64,000 nucleotides of DNA from Bacillota bacterium (GTDB lineage: Bacteria > Bacillota > Clostridia > Lachnospirales > Lachnospiraceae): positions 62,001-126,000 of the forward strand of contig JAEZMV010000016.1 in the NCBI GenBank assembly GCA_023414875.1, read 5' to 3'. The translations under genes were made by a program, and so were the position numbers. The notes beneath the pieces are model-generated. The model saw only the letters and a list, made by a program, of their open reading frames with translations. It ran no database searches and had not been told where the DNA came from. How positions within the stretch are numbered: position 1 is the stretch's first letter; each line of letters begins with the position of its first letter. Shown here in pieces: positions 43,182-53,870 of the stretch.

Positions 43182-43634
43182 TTAGATTACTGTATATTTA
43201 TCCATTATAATTGCCTGAACATTAAGAATATTAATTAAGTCTAGACCATACTTACCTACACCGATACTATAGTTTGCTTTATCATCTTTTTCATCATAAT
43301 TCATCTTTTCAATTTGACTATTCTCCAAGGTTACTACTTCCCTGACCTCATCTACGACGATACCTACCGGTGCAGCCTGCGGCTCGGGTCGAAGTATAAT
43401 GATACGTGACTTAGAAGTGTACGTATCTTCCGGCAAAGACAACTTAGCTCTAAGGCTCATAACCGGAATGATTTCTCCTCTTAGGTTAATGACCCCCTTA
43501 AAGTAAGACTGTGCCTTCGGTACTCTAGTAATATTTTGCATAACAATGATATTATCAATAAATTTGATCTCAATTCCGTATTGCTCTTTATTAAGATAAG
43601 CCACTATATACTGTTTTGAATCTAATGCTATCAT
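43182..43634 (-). CDS. cheW: CheW chemotaxis coupling protein
   Basis: Links receptors to CheA. The 150-residue SH3-like protein shows QYIVAYLNKEQYGIEIKFID, YFKGVINLRGEIIPVM and VGIVVDEVREVV. Adjacent to cheA (14 bases). Confidence 0.95.
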   Translation of the reverse strand: MIALDSKQYIVAYLNKEQYGIEIKFIDNIIVMQNITRVPKAQSYFKGVINLRGEIIPVMSLRAKLSLPEDTYTSKSRIIILRPEPQAAPVGIVVDEVREVVTLENSQIEKMNYDEKDDKANYSIGVGKYGLDLINILNVQAIIMDKYTVI

Positions 43635-43648
43635 TATGACACACCCCC

Positions 43649-45739
43649 TTATACTAATGAGTTTACATCGAGAATCAGTGCCACCTCACCATTACCTAAT
43701 ATGGTAGCACCGCTAATAATCTTATGATTCTTAATGTATTTACCTATGGATTTGATAACAATTTCCTGCTGGCCAATTAATTCATCAACCACCATACCGG
43801 CAAGTCTCTCACCCTTCTTTACGATAACAATGAGTAATTCCTCGGGATCTGTATCCGGCTGTATGCATTTTAATATATTACCCAAACGAACAATCGGAAC
43901 TACTGTACCTCTTAAATTGATAACTTCCTTACCCTGGATAGTTTTTACTTCGCTACTTGGTATATCCTCAACTGTCTGAATGCTGCCAAGCGGGAGTGCA
44001 TATTTTTCATTACCGATAATAACCATCAGTGATTGGATGATCGCAAGTGTTAAAGGTAAGCGGATAATAAAGTTGGAGCCTTCTCCAAGCTTAGTTTTCG
44101 CTTCTATTTCTCCGCCCAACGCTTCAATCTTTGTCTTAACAACATCAAGACCAACTCCACGTCCGGATACATCCGTTACCTGCTCAGCAGTAGAAAAACT
44201 TGGCTGGAATAAAATATCAATAATATCCTTATCCGTCATTCTCTCAGCCTGCTCTTCTGTGATAGTTCCCTTATCAATTGCTTTTTTCTTAATCTTCTCT
44301 GTATTGATACCTGCTCCGTCATCCCTTACTTCAATCACTACATTATTACCGTCCTGATAAGCATCCAGGTAGATGGAACCTGCTGGATTTTTACCTGCTT
44401 TTTGTCTTTCTTCATTGGTTTCAAGACCATGGTCAGCTGCATTACGCAGTAAATGCATGAGCGGGTCACCTATTTCATCTATAACCGTACGATCCAGCTC
44501 TGTTTCCTCACCGGTCATGTATAGCTCCATATCCTTCTCTAGCTTCTTTGATAAGTCTCTAATCATTCTCGGGAAACGGTTTACAACACTTTCGATCGGT
44601 ACCATTCTGGTCTTCATAACAGATTCATGAAGATTCGTAGTTACGCGCTCCAAGTATTCTATTTGCTCATGATAGGAATTATCCAGCATGATATTATTCG
44701 TGCTACTGATAGATACCAATCCGTTTTTCGCAATAATAAGCTCACTAACCAAGTTCATAAGAACGTCGAGTTTATCGATATCGACACGTACAGAACGGTT
44801 TGCTACCGGTTTTGCCGCCTGTTTCGCAGCCGGAGCGTTTCCTGCTTTTAGTGAATTACTGTCTTTTGGCTGTTTGGGCTGTGTAATAGCTGCTTCATCC
44901 TGTTTTAATATCGCTGTATAACTTTCAATATCTTCTACAGATAGCTGAACATGATCTGCTACTACTTCCTTTACCTCAGATACACTCGATGCCACTTTGG
45001 CAAGCTTGTCCGGGCTTTCTTTTGAAATTATAAATGCAGAGTAATCAAAATCATACTTTTCATCCTCAAGATCCTGTGCGCTGGGATTTAGTTTAATAAT
45101 TTCACCGTATTCTTCGAGAGTACGATTTACCATAAATGCTCTCGCACCTTTTAACACACAGTATTCCTGTATGTATACGGTCAGGCCGATTACGTTAAGA
45201 CCGAGCATTCCAGCTTTAACCATAGCTTTTTTCTCATGATCTTCTATCTTTATGTTTTTGAACTTCATTGTGCCGTAATTAACCTCAACTGCATTAGCGG
45301 CTGTATTCAAATTAGTATCAGCGGCTTCACTTTTTTCAGCTACAGACTTTCCTAATCCGGTATTTAATATATGATTTAATGCATTGATGATATCTTCATT
45401 ATCATCTTCACCCTCGTTTGAATCAGATTGGATATTACTAAGGTATGTTTCTAATGCATCAAGACCTTTAAATAATACATCCACGAGTTCCGAGGAAACT
45501 TTCATTTTACCATTGCGTATCTCAGAAAATACATTTTCCATATCATGGGTCAAATGTTGCATTCTTTTATAACCCATAGTACCGGCCATACCTTTTAAGG
45601 AATGTGCCGCACGGAAAATTTCATTAATGGTTGCCTCATTCTCCGGTTCACGTTCCAGAATTAATAAATGTTCGTTCAAATTTTGTAAATGCTCTTTTGT
45701 TTCTTCAATAAAAATTTCAAGATATTGACTAACGTCCAT
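43649..45739 (-). CDS. cheA: CheA chemotaxis histidine kinase
   Basis: Autophosphorylates and passes phosphate to CheY and CheB. The 696-residue protein has the P1 HPt domain (phosphorylated His46 in AAHSLKGMAGTMGY), a P2-like region (about 150-260), dimerisation helices (DKLDVLMNLVSELIIAKNGL), an ATPase domain (LMHLLRNAADHGLE, DDGAGIN, GRGVGLDVV) and a C-terminal CheW-like domain. Its stop is one base from cheW's region and its start abuts cheB. All key residues look intact. Confidence 0.96.
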   Translation of the reverse strand: MDVSQYLEIFIEETKEHLQNLNEHLLILEREPENEATINEIFRAAHSLKGMAGTMGYKRMQHLTHDMENVFSEIRNGKMKVSSELVDVLFKGLDALETYLSNIQSDSNEGEDDNEDIINALNHILNTGLGKSVAEKSEAADTNLNTAANAVEVNYGTMKFKNIKIEDHEKKAMVKAGMLGLNVIGLTVYIQEYCVLKGARAFMVNRTLEEYGEIIKLNPSAQDLEDEKYDFDYSAFIISKESPDKLAKVASSVSEVKEVVADHVQLSVEDIESYTAILKQDEAAITQPKQPKDSNSLKAGNAPAAKQAAKPVANRSVRVDIDKLDVLMNLVSELIIAKNGLVSISSTNNIMLDNSYHEQIEYLERVTTNLHESVMKTRMVPIESVVNRFPRMIRDLSKKLEKDMELYMTGEETELDRTVIDEIGDPLMHLLRNAADHGLETNEERQKAGKNPAGSIYLDAYQDGNNVVIEVRDDGAGINTEKIKKKAIDKGTITEEQAERMTDKDIIDILFQPSFSTAEQVTDVSGRGVGLDVVKTKIEALGGEIEAKTKLGEGSNFIIRLPLTLAIIQSLMVIIGNEKYALPLGSIQTVEDIPSSEVKTIQGKEVINLRGTVVPIVRLGNILKCIQPDTDPEELLIVIVKKGERLAGMVVDELIGQQEIVIKSIGKYIKNHKIISGATILGNGEVALILDVNSLV

Positions 45740-46828
45740 TTAACGCACCCCCACATTCTTAGTGATGGCATCAGAAATATCTTCCAATGCAACTACTTCA
45801 TCTACAAGACCAGCATCCTTAATAACCTTAGGCATACCATACACGATGCTTGTCTCTTCATTCTGTGCAATCACATATACATTTTGGTTTTTATACAATT
45901 TCGTTATCCCAGCGGTCCCATCGCCGCCCATACCAGTAAGTACGACACAAGTAATCTGATCAAATTTAGTATCCACTAACGATTCGTACATAATATCGGC
46001 ACATGGTAATAATCCATGTCGAGCAGGCTCTTCCGATATGGAAATGGTGTATTTGCCATCCACTTGCTTTATCATCCTCATTTGATATCCGCCTTTTGCT
46101 ATATACACCATACCTTTTTCAACAATATCACCATCTTCCGCTTCTTTCACCGTAAGTTGACTCAACTCATTCAGTCTGTCTGCCAAGGATTTAGTGAAGC
46201 CTCCTGGCATGTGCTGTACAATCAAGATACCTGCATCCAGATTTTTCGGCAGCTTTGGGATTACCATATGAAGTGCCTTAGGTCCTCCGGTTGAACATGC
46301 GATTGCAACTAACTTACTTGCGTTTTGTGACAATTGAACTTTATTACCTTTTAATGGTAAATCCCTCGTTACTTTGAATAAGTCTACAATATCAGTCTTT
46401 CTTACATTAATTGAATTAGGTTCTGCCTTCGTTGCTGTTGTCAAACACTCTAAAATCCGGTCAGAAAACAGATTGTTTTTTACTTCAACATAACTATCTG
46501 GTTTTGTAACAAAATCAAATGCCCCCAATTCTAGCGCTCTGATGGTTTCCTTTGCATCCTTTTTTGCTATTGTGCTGACCACAATGATTGTCGCCTTGAT
46601 ATTCTGCTTTTTCAATTCGGCAAGTAATTCAATACCATTCATTCTAGGCATGTTAATGTCTAATAAAACTGCATCAAATTCCTTCCCTCTACTTTGAAGA
46701 ATACTTAGACCATCCAAACCATTCACTGCAAAATGCTCAGTGTGGAATCTATCATCTGAGTTAATTATATCAGAGAGGACCCTTCTCATAAGTGCAGAGT
46801 CATCTATTATTAAAATATTTTTCTTCAT
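45740..46828 (-). CDS. cheB: CheB receptor methylesterase
   Basis: Response regulator that demethylates receptors. The 362-residue protein has a receiver (IIDDSALMRRVL, phosphorylated Asp in LLDINMPRMNG, Lys in FVTKPD) and an esterase domain with catalytic Ser in ACSTGGPKAL, His in IVQHMPGGF and Asp in GMGGDGTAG. No cheR is in this window, so the matching methyltransferase must be elsewhere. Confidence 0.95.
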   Translation of the reverse strand: MKKNILIIDDSALMRRVLSDIINSDDRFHTEHFAVNGLDGLSILQSRGKEFDAVLLDINMPRMNGIELLAELKKQNIKATIIVVSTIAKKDAKETIRALELGAFDFVTKPDSYVEVKNNLFSDRILECLTTATKAEPNSINVRKTDIVDLFKVTRDLPLKGNKVQLSQNASKLVAIACSTGGPKALHMVIPKLPKNLDAGILIVQHMPGGFTKSLADRLNELSQLTVKEAEDGDIVEKGMVYIAKGGYQMRMIKQVDGKYTISISEEPARHGLLPCADIMYESLVDTKFDQITCVVLTGMGGDGTAGITKLYKNQNVYVIAQNEETSIVYGMPKVIKDAGLVDEVVALEDISDAITKNVGVR

Positions 46829-46874
46829 ATTTCGAATTAACCTCTCTTTATTCTTACCATGAAATCAAATGATG

Positions 46875-47636
46875 TTAACTTTTGTCATTTTTTCTGCGCT
46901 TACGTTCCTGTTCGAATATATATTTAATTAAATCTTCCCGGTCCCTCTTCACAATATTATTAAACTCAACTCTATGTTCATAAACTCCAAGACGATTCAT
47001 TATTCGCGCAGAAGAAATCACATCTGCTCCTAATATCATCTTCTTTATAGTATTTCCAATAATCAAATCAAGTTTGATACGGATATTATCTCCCTTATTA
47101 TGTAACAATTCTGAATTAATTCTGGCTCCGCCACCGCTTAAATCGGTAATAGCTGCCTTTACCCAATCTTTATCAAACAGCGCCAATTTCTTTCTGCAGT
47201 CATTACGCTCTTCCGGGCTGCTGAAATCTTCCGCCATAAGTTTCCGTTCTAAAATTTCTTCTTCCATTGTTACTATCCGATACTCAATTTCATGGATACA
47301 TTCCAAACGATAATACTGTCTTCTCTGAAACTTTTCAAGATTTGTCGTAATTCTGACCACAGCAACAATTGTATTATTTTCTTTGTGATTGCTGAGTACC
47401 GTACAGTTGCATTGATATAAGCCCTTAGCCGAGTAAAAACAAAGATTATAGTTTTCACTAACTTTTAGTAGAATAGGTTTACTATATATGATGGGCGCCG
47501 CAATATGTATCACGTTATAGTCAATGATATCGATCAGTTGACTCACCATTGCTTTTGCATTGTGAACCAGTCTGCCGTTTGGGTTAATATGTTTAATATC
47601 AATTTTATCACCTAATGTTAATATCTCTTGAAGCAC
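46875..47636 (-). CDS. PilZ-domain protein, YcgR/flagellar-brake type
   Basis: Probable cyclic di-GMP receptor that slows the motor. The 253-residue protein has an N-terminal YcgR-like domain and a C-terminal PilZ domain with RRQYYRLE (RxxxR) and ITDLSGGGARI (DxSxxG), the two ligand-binding motifs. The start is GTG 47636, with GGGGTGG seven bases upstream. It lies between flhG and cheB. Confidence 0.88.
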   Translation of the reverse strand: MLQEILTLGDKIDIKHINPNGRLVHNAKAMVSQLIDIIDYNVIHIAAPIIYSKPILLKVSENYNLCFYSAKGLYQCNCTVLSNHKENNTIVAVVRITTNLEKFQRRQYYRLECIHEIEYRIVTMEEEILERKLMAEDFSSPEERNDCRKKLALFDKDWVKAAITDLSGGGARINSELLHNKGDNIRIKLDLIIGNTIKKMILGADVISSARIMNRLGVYEHRVEFNNIVKRDREDLIKYIFEQERKRRKNDKS

Positions 47637-47698
47637 GTATATACCACCCCCAGGATTATTTAACCATAGATATTAAGTTGTTACTTAATTATAATGGT

Positions 47699-48580
47699 CT
47701 ATTTTTTAATTCTAGAACGGAGCAGATTGGTAAATAATTGCGCGATACCTTTTTTGCTCTTTGGATTATCAATTGTTTTCTCACATAAAATATTAGCAAA
47801 GGTTAAAAGTGTTTTCGAAAATTGTGAGTTTGGATATAACGTAATTGCCGGTCTTTGGTGCATAACCGCTTTTGAAACGCAACTATCCTGAGGCAGAGCA
47901 CCCAGGTATTCCAGCTTCAGATTTAAAAACTTTTTTACAACCAGGCTTAATTTGTCATATAGCTCTTTTCCATCATCATAGGAATCTATACGATTCGCAA
48001 CCATATTAATTACGGTATCCTGCATGGATACATCCTTTCTACGATTTAAGGTTTTGAGTAAAGCATAGGCATCCGTAATTGACGTAGGCTCAGGTGTAGC
48101 AATTAGCAGCACCTCTGAACTGGCTGCAACAAACTCAAGAACAGAATCTGCTATACCTGCTCCCGTATCTATAATAATAACATCTGCCTTCTCATCTAAT
48201 TCCACCAGTTTTTGTATCAGATATACTATTTGATCTCTGGTTAGATTCGTAAGTTCCTGAATCCCCGAACCGCCCGAAATAAATCCAATATTCTCAGGAC
48301 CTTCGGTCACTATATCTGATAAGCTTTTCCCACGGAACATTAAATCCGCCAAATTATATTGTGGACGAATTCCGAGCATTACTTCAATATTGGCTAATCC
48401 AAAATCAGCATCAAGAATTATTACCCTGTTTCCCAGTTTACTTAATGCAATTGCTAAATTAACTGATATACTTGATTTGCCAACTCCACCTTTTCCGCTG
48501 GTAACAGTAATAACTCTTGCTACCCTCCTGGGAGCGATCTGCTCTTTTACCATCATTCTTAATTTTTCAGCCTGATCCAT
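47699..48580 (-). CDS. flhG: FlhG (YlxH), MinD-like ATPase for flagellar number
   Basis: Controls flagellar number and placement with FlhF. The 293-residue protein begins with the FlhF-activating helix DQAEKLRMMV, then deviant Walker A SGKGGVGKSS, ILDADFGLANIEVMLG and IIIDTGAGI. It overlaps nothing but follows flhF by one base. Confidence 0.94.
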   Translation of the reverse strand: MDQAEKLRMMVKEQIAPRRVARVITVTSGKGGVGKSSISVNLAIALSKLGNRVIILDADFGLANIEVMLGIRPQYNLADLMFRGKSLSDIVTEGPENIGFISGGSGIQELTNLTRDQIVYLIQKLVELDEKADVIIIDTGAGIADSVLEFVAASSEVLLIATPEPTSITDAYALLKTLNRRKDVSMQDTVINMVANRIDSYDDGKELYDKLSLVVKKFLNLKLEYLGALPQDSCVSKAVMHQRPAITLYPNSQFSKTLLTFANILCEKTIDNPKSKKGIAQLFTNLLRSRIKK

Positions 48581-48581
48581 A

Positions 48582-49793
48582 TTATTGCCCCCTTAGAAGT
48601 TGCTTGGCGATGCTTTGGGCATCAATCCGTGATATATCATCCGGTACATTCTGCCCAAACGTAGCATAAGATAAGGGTGCTTCAGTCAACATCCTAATAT
48701 TAAACAGGTTCCCAATAGAACTGGTCTCATCCAACTTAGTAAATATTAGATTATAATTAATAACTTCAGCGTAAGCCTCGGTTATTTTCACTAAATCCCT
48801 GTATTTCGTCGTTGCACTTAATACCAGATAAACTTCCCTCTCATCTTCCGGTATTGTATTAATCATTGTTTCAATATCATCTCGCTGTTCCTTATTACGA
48901 TGGGAGCGGCCAGCCGTATCTACAAACACAATATCAAAATCAGAAAATTCTTCCTTTGCTTGCTTTATTTCATCCTCGGAGTAAATTACCTTTAAAGGAA
49001 TTCCAAGGATATTTGCATACGTTCTAAGCTGCTCTACTGCAGCAATACGATATGTATCAGCCGTTAAGAAAGCAACCTTTGCCTTTTCGTTTACTTTAAA
49101 CTTTGAAGCAATTTTGGCTATCGTTGTTGTTTTTCCAACTCCGGTAGGTCCGATAAAAAATATGTACTTGGGAATTTTCCCTGTCAATTCAATTGTTTTA
49201 GGCTGCCCCAGCTTAAGAATAATTTTTTGATAGATGCTGGCCAGAATATTATCCATCGATGCATCCTTCTTTAAATTTCCTTCAATTTCCGAGATGATTT
49301 GATTGGCATACTTTTCGTCCACCTCATTAGAAATAAGCTGATTATAGATAAGCTGGATACATGCAAGATTCTTACCTGTTTCAGCCGTCTTAACTTCTGC
49401 CGTTTCCTGACTGCTCTTCTCTTTTTCAATAATTTGTTTTTCTAACAAGCTTTGCAGATTATTTAATTTTAATTCAATCGCAGACTGTTCCGAAGTAGTT
49501 TCAAAATTTAATTTGTCGCTAAGCTTATCCTTTGGCTCATCATATATGATATCCGGCTTCATTGGCATCCGTTGTGGAGCAGGCTGTTGAGGCGGTTTTT
49601 GTTTTTCACTCTTGTATACGATGTTTTCATCAACAGCTGCGGTTATTTCTACAACCGGCTTACGGAACAGTTTATAGATACCCTTTGGCGATATTGTTTT
49701 TATGTTCATCACAATCGCATCCTTACCAAGTTCTTCCTTGGCAAGCATGATCGCTTCTGTCTCCGTATTCGCTTGAAATTTTTTAATAATCAC
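48582..49793 (-). CDS. flhF: FlhF, SRP-like GTPase for flagellar placement
   Basis: The 403-residue protein has an N-terminal B domain (MIIKKFQANTETEAIMLAKE), a Gln/Pro/Lys-rich linker, an N domain, and the G domain with FIGPTGVGKTTTIAKIA, LTADTYRIAAVEQLRTYA, VDTAGRSHRN and FTKLDETSSIGN. It overlaps flhA by one base. Confidence 0.95.
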   Translation of the reverse strand: MIIKKFQANTETEAIMLAKEELGKDAIVMNIKTISPKGIYKLFRKPVVEITAAVDENIVYKSEKQKPPQQPAPQRMPMKPDIIYDEPKDKLSDKLNFETTSEQSAIELKLNNLQSLLEKQIIEKEKSSQETAEVKTAETGKNLACIQLIYNQLISNEVDEKYANQIISEIEGNLKKDASMDNILASIYQKIILKLGQPKTIELTGKIPKYIFFIGPTGVGKTTTIAKIASKFKVNEKAKVAFLTADTYRIAAVEQLRTYANILGIPLKVIYSEDEIKQAKEEFSDFDIVFVDTAGRSHRNKEQRDDIETMINTIPEDEREVYLVLSATTKYRDLVKITEAYAEVINYNLIFTKLDETSSIGNLFNIRMLTEAPLSYATFGQNVPDDISRIDAQSIAKQLLRGQ

Positions 49794-51826
49794 TAAACGG
49801 TCACCATCCCTACTGACTGTAATTCTACATTTGAATCTATCTCATTGTATGATACTACAATTAAGTCCTTAAAATAATCCTGCGTTAAGCGTTTAAAATA
49901 CATTCTGACAATCGGTGATGTAATTATAATCGGGTTTCTACCAAGTTCCTCCAGTTTATGTATCTCTGTTTGAACCGATTCAATGATTTCCCGTGTAACG
50001 CCCGGATCAAGTGTTAAATATGCCCCCTGCTCTGATTGTTTCACTGATCCCATGATTTCCTGTTCTACTTTAGGATCTAAAGTAACTACGCTGGTCATTT
50101 CATTTGACGGGAAATACTTATTCGAAATAGCCCGCTTTAAACTTTGCCTTACGTATTCGGTCAGTACATCGGTGTCTCTTGAAGTGGCAGCATAATCTGC
50201 CAAGGTCTCAAAGATCGTTACAAGATCTCTGATCGAGATGCCTTCCCGTAATAAATTCTGCAGTACCTTCTGGATTTCACCTATGCTAAGAAGCTTTGGT
50301 ACCAATTCTGATATCAACGTCTGATGTGCTTCCTGAATATTATTCACAAGGTTTTGAACATCTTGTCTGGTAAGAAGCTCGAAGATATGGCTTCGTATTA
50401 TCTCGGTTAAATGGGTTGCAATGATAGAAGGAGGATCGACAACTGTATATCCAAGAGTCTCTGCTCTCTCTCTTTGCCCTTCTGTAATCCAGATTGCGGG
50501 TAAATGGAAGGAAGGTTCAAAGGTTGGAATTCCTGTGATTTCCTCCTCCACATATCCGGGGTTCATAGCCATATAGTGATCAAATAGAATTTCACCTTCA
50601 CTAACCTGAATTCCTTTGATTTTGATGATATATTGGTTCGGATTTAACTGGATATTATCTCTTAAGCGGATCATTGGTACTACGCATCCAAGTTCTAAGG
50701 CTACCTGTCTACGAATTAATACGACACGGTCCAGTAAATCTCCACCCTGATTCGTATCTGCCAAAGGGATAATTCCATACCCAAATTCCAATTCAATCGG
50801 ATCCACCTGCAATAGAGTTACTACATTTTCAGGTTTCCTGATCTCATTCGCAGAGGTTTCCTCTTGGGAAACTTCATTTTCAATTGCGGTTACTGCAAGC
50901 TTAGTAGAAATAATTCTTGCGGATATGATAAAAATTAATCCATAGGTTATAAATACTAGGTTACTTAATGGTGTCACAATACCTAAGAGCGCCATACTTG
51001 CGCCTACCATATAAAGCACCTTCGGAATGGAAAATAGCTGTCTTATCAGCATATCTCCGAAATCTGCTTCTTTAGATACCTTCGTTACCAGAATACCGGT
51101 TGCTAAGGAAATCATTAAGGAGGGGATCTGGCTTACCAGTCCATCACCAATCGTAAGAATTGAATAATGCTGGAAGGCTTCGCCTGCGGACATACCTAAC
51201 TTGGTTACTCCCATGACTGTACCACCGGCCATATTAATGATTGTGATAATCAGACCGGCAATTGCATCTCCCTTAACGTATTTCGTGGCACCATCCATGG
51301 AACCAAAGAAGGCTGCTTCATCCTGAAGTTTTTCTCGACGCTGCTTTGCTTCTGCATCATTGATTGAACCAGCATTTAAGTCCGCATCAATCGCCATCTG
51401 TTTACCCGGCATAGCATCCAATGTAAATCTCGCGGTTACCTCTGCAACTCTTTCCGAGCCTTTATTGATAACCATAAATTGAACTAAGATTAATATCACA
51501 AATATAATGAGACCAATAACCAAATCACCGCCACCTACGAATTCTCCAAAGGTTGCTACGACATTACCGGGATCACCGGTGGATAAAATCAATTTGGTAC
51601 TGGATACATTCAAAGAAATACGAAATAACGTTGTAAACAATAAAATAGTCGGGAATGCCGACATATTCAGGATTTCCTTTGCAAACATGGAGTTAAATAA
51701 TACAACCATTGCAATGGAAATATTTAAAGCTAATAATAAATCAAGTATTATCGAGTTCATGGGAATAATTAAAAATACGACTGCAGATAAGACAAACATT
51801 CCGACAATCAAATCATTTTTCTTCAT
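49793..51826 (-). CDS. flhA: FlhA, flagellar export gate protein
   Basis: Main membrane component of the flagellar type III export gate. The 677-residue protein has eight predicted membrane segments in its first half, the FHIPEP loop (FTLDAMPGKQMAIDADLNAG), and a cytoplasmic domain that binds export substrates (VVDPPSIIATHLTEIIR). Length is normal. Confidence 0.96.
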   Translation of the reverse strand: MKKNDLIVGMFVLSAVVFLIIPMNSIILDLLLALNISIAMVVLFNSMFAKEILNMSAFPTILLFTTLFRISLNVSSTKLILSTGDPGNVVATFGEFVGGGDLVIGLIIFVILILVQFMVINKGSERVAEVTARFTLDAMPGKQMAIDADLNAGSINDAEAKQRREKLQDEAAFFGSMDGATKYVKGDAIAGLIITIINMAGGTVMGVTKLGMSAGEAFQHYSILTIGDGLVSQIPSLMISLATGILVTKVSKEADFGDMLIRQLFSIPKVLYMVGASMALLGIVTPLSNLVFITYGLIFIISARIISTKLAVTAIENEVSQEETSANEIRKPENVVTLLQVDPIELEFGYGIIPLADTNQGGDLLDRVVLIRRQVALELGCVVPMIRLRDNIQLNPNQYIIKIKGIQVSEGEILFDHYMAMNPGYVEEEITGIPTFEPSFHLPAIWITEGQRERAETLGYTVVDPPSIIATHLTEIIRSHIFELLTRQDVQNLVNNIQEAHQTLISELVPKLLSIGEIQKVLQNLLREGISIRDLVTIFETLADYAATSRDTDVLTEYVRQSLKRAISNKYFPSNEMTSVVTLDPKVEQEIMGSVKQSEQGAYLTLDPGVTREIIESVQTEIHKLEELGRNPIIITSPIVRMYFKRLTQDYFKDLIVVSYNEIDSNVELQSVGMVTV

Positions 51827-51879
51827 TCCTGAACCTCCAATCTATATATAAGCAGCATATGATCCGCCCTTATCCAACT

Positions 51880-53001
51880 TTATTTTTTAAGCCCATATAC
51901 ATAAGCAAGTACCTCTGCCGTCATCTGATATAACTCCGGCGGTATTTCCTGACCAACTTCCACATTATAGTAGAGCATTCTGGCTAGTGGTTTATTTTCA
52001 ACTATTTCAATTTTATTATCCTTAGCAATCTCTTTAATCTTCTGTGCCAGGAAATCTGCTCCCTTTGCCAATAATACCGGCGCTTCTGATGTTGCCTTAT
52101 CATACTTGATCGCCGCCGCTAAATGCGTGGGATTTGTAATAACAACATCTGCCTGAGGTAAGGCCTGCATCATTCGTCGCATGGATACTTCTCTCATCTT
52201 AGCACGGATTCTATTCTTGATAACAGGATCACCTTCACTGTTCTTAAATTCATCCTTTACTTCCTGTTTCGACATCCTCATATCTTTTCTAAACTTCAAT
52301 TTCTGATAGATCAGATCTCCTAATCCAACTACCAGAAATATTAAACTTACCTTTAGACCCAAATCGATTACTAAATTACCGATTAATACTACTGCCTGTT
52401 CTAACTTCATAAAAAATAGATTGAGCAACATAGGCCACTCATTCTTCAGGGTAGTATAGGAGATATAGGAAATGATTACTATTTTTACTATTTCTAATAG
52501 AAGCTCAACGATTTTTTCCTTGGATAAAATTCGTTTGAAACCGCTTGTAGGACTGATCTTGCTCCACTTAGGTTTTATGAGTTTCGTGGATATCTGCCAT
52601 TTTACCTGAAATACAATCACTATTACTGAGATTAATATCACGATTGCAAATATCGGTAGACAGATTTTTATGATAGAAATAATAGCATCCGAAAATATAT
52701 CCTTCGCCATACCCATAGTAAACTCTTCTGTAGCGAATTTATCAATGTTACGAAATGCTTTCTGATAAACCTCCATAAACTGCTTACCGGTTGATCCGGC
52801 TAATATTTTAAGTACAACAAAAAGAGTTGCCAGACCCGAGGCTGTAATCAACTCATTACTTCGTGCAACCTGTCCCTCTTCTCTGGCATCACTGAGCTTT
52901 TTCGCGGTAGGTTGTTCTGTTTTATCTCCATTATCAGCAAAGAACTGAAGATTATACGAAATTAGATATGCACCGTAATAGATTTGATCATCCTGTATCA
53001 T
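51880..53001 (-). CDS. flhB: FlhB, flagellar export switch protein
   Basis: Substrate-specificity switch of the export apparatus. The 373-residue protein has NLQFFADNGDKTEQPTAKKL at its start, four membrane segments and the self-cleaving NPTH in VVITNPTHLAAAIKYD. Several in-frame starts exist (53034, 53022, 53013, 53001). ATG 53001 lies 13 bases after AAAGG, within a leader shared with fliL; the exact start is uncertain. Confidence 0.92.
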   Translation of the reverse strand: MIQDDQIYYGAYLISYNLQFFADNGDKTEQPTAKKLSDAREEGQVARSNELITASGLATLFVVLKILAGSTGKQFMEVYQKAFRNIDKFATEEFTMGMAKDIFSDAIISIIKICLPIFAIVILISVIVIVFQVKWQISTKLIKPKWSKISPTSGFKRILSKEKIVELLLEIVKIVIISYISYTTLKNEWPMLLNLFFMKLEQAVVLIGNLVIDLGLKVSLIFLVVGLGDLIYQKLKFRKDMRMSKQEVKDEFKNSEGDPVIKNRIRAKMREVSMRRMMQALPQADVVITNPTHLAAAIKYDKATSEAPVLLAKGADFLAQKIKEIAKDNKIEIVENKPLARMLYYNVEVGQEIPPELYQMTAEVLAYVYGLKK

Positions 53002-53039
53002 ACTAATTATCATGCCTTTCATAAATGCCTGCAAACTTT
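52999..53039 (-). promoter_or_regulatory. Shared translational leader, flhB copy
   Basis: On the minus strand, AAAGTTTGCAGG, a short spacer, GAAAGGCATG and ATTA-N-TATG. The same order and spacing occur before fliL (58647-58686), with about 30 of 40 bases identical. It covers the ribosome site and start codons. Confidence 0.65.
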
Positions 53040-53099
53040 ATGCAACTTAAGAGTTTAGCAGTTCATAAATATGCGTGTGCTTCGATGTGATCTAAAGTC

Positions 53100-53867
53100 T
53101 TAATGTAACAGCTCTATCGAAGCTTTCAGCATTGTAACCATCTCTTCAAAAATAATGTCTGAAACGGCAGGTATTAACTCTATGATCATTGCCAATACAA
53201 ATAAACCAACGAAAATTTTAATTTGCACACCTATTACAAACATATTCATTTGTGGAGCTATTTTAACCAGGATTGCCAATATTGTATTTACGATTAAGAT
53301 TGCAGCAAAAATCGGTAACACAATTCGAAATCCGATGATAAAGTAGTTTGTAATAAACTGTTCCATCAGCTGATAAATACTAGGATTAATCGCTACTTCT
53401 CCTATACCGATTACTTGAAAGGAATCGATAATTGCTCGAATAAAAAAATGATGCAAATCAGTAATGATCATCATTAAGAGAACTAAATAAGTATAGAGAT
53501 TGGCAGTGATTGTTGTTTGCGTATGAGTAACTGGATCAAAGATATTTACCATGGAAAAACCGATTTCCATATCAATGAGCTGACCTGCAAACGATACGAT
53601 CTGACTTGCAATATTAGCAAAAAGTCCCATGATGGCTCCTGCTAAAGCCTCAGTCACAACAAGAATTGAAAAGCCGATAATCCCTGTATATTCAGGTTGA
53701 TCATATGGAACCATATAAAAAAGAATTGCGGCCATAAAAATCGATAGACCTGTTTTAACTCGAAACGGCACATTTGTTAACGATAAAAAAGGAGCCGTGT
53801 ATATAAATCCGGTGATCCTCACAAGTATTAATAGAAAAATTTCAAAGCTTTCAATTGTATAGGTCAT
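53100..53867 (-). CDS. fliR: FliR, flagellar export membrane protein
   Basis: Part of the FliPQR export gate. The 255-residue protein has about six membrane segments and the typical FEIFLLILVRITGFIYTAPF start and FAGQLIDMEIGFSMVNIFDP block. It follows fliQ by 3 bases. Confidence 0.94.
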   Translation of the reverse strand: MTYTIESFEIFLLILVRITGFIYTAPFLSLTNVPFRVKTGLSIFMAAILFYMVPYDQPEYTGIIGFSILVVTEALAGAIMGLFANIASQIVSFAGQLIDMEIGFSMVNIFDPVTHTQTTITANLYTYLVLLMMIITDLHHFFIRAIIDSFQVIGIGEVAINPSIYQLMEQFITNYFIIGFRIVLPIFAAILIVNTILAILVKIAPQMNMFVIGVQIKIFVGLFVLAMIIELIPAVSDIIFEEMVTMLKASIELLH

Positions 53868-53870
53868 AGT

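Noticed and set aside
43182..46828. Missing CheR as a broken chemotaxis system
   Set aside because: CheR is often encoded elsewhere; CheA, CheB, CheW, CheC, CheD and CheY all look intact, so absence from this window means little.
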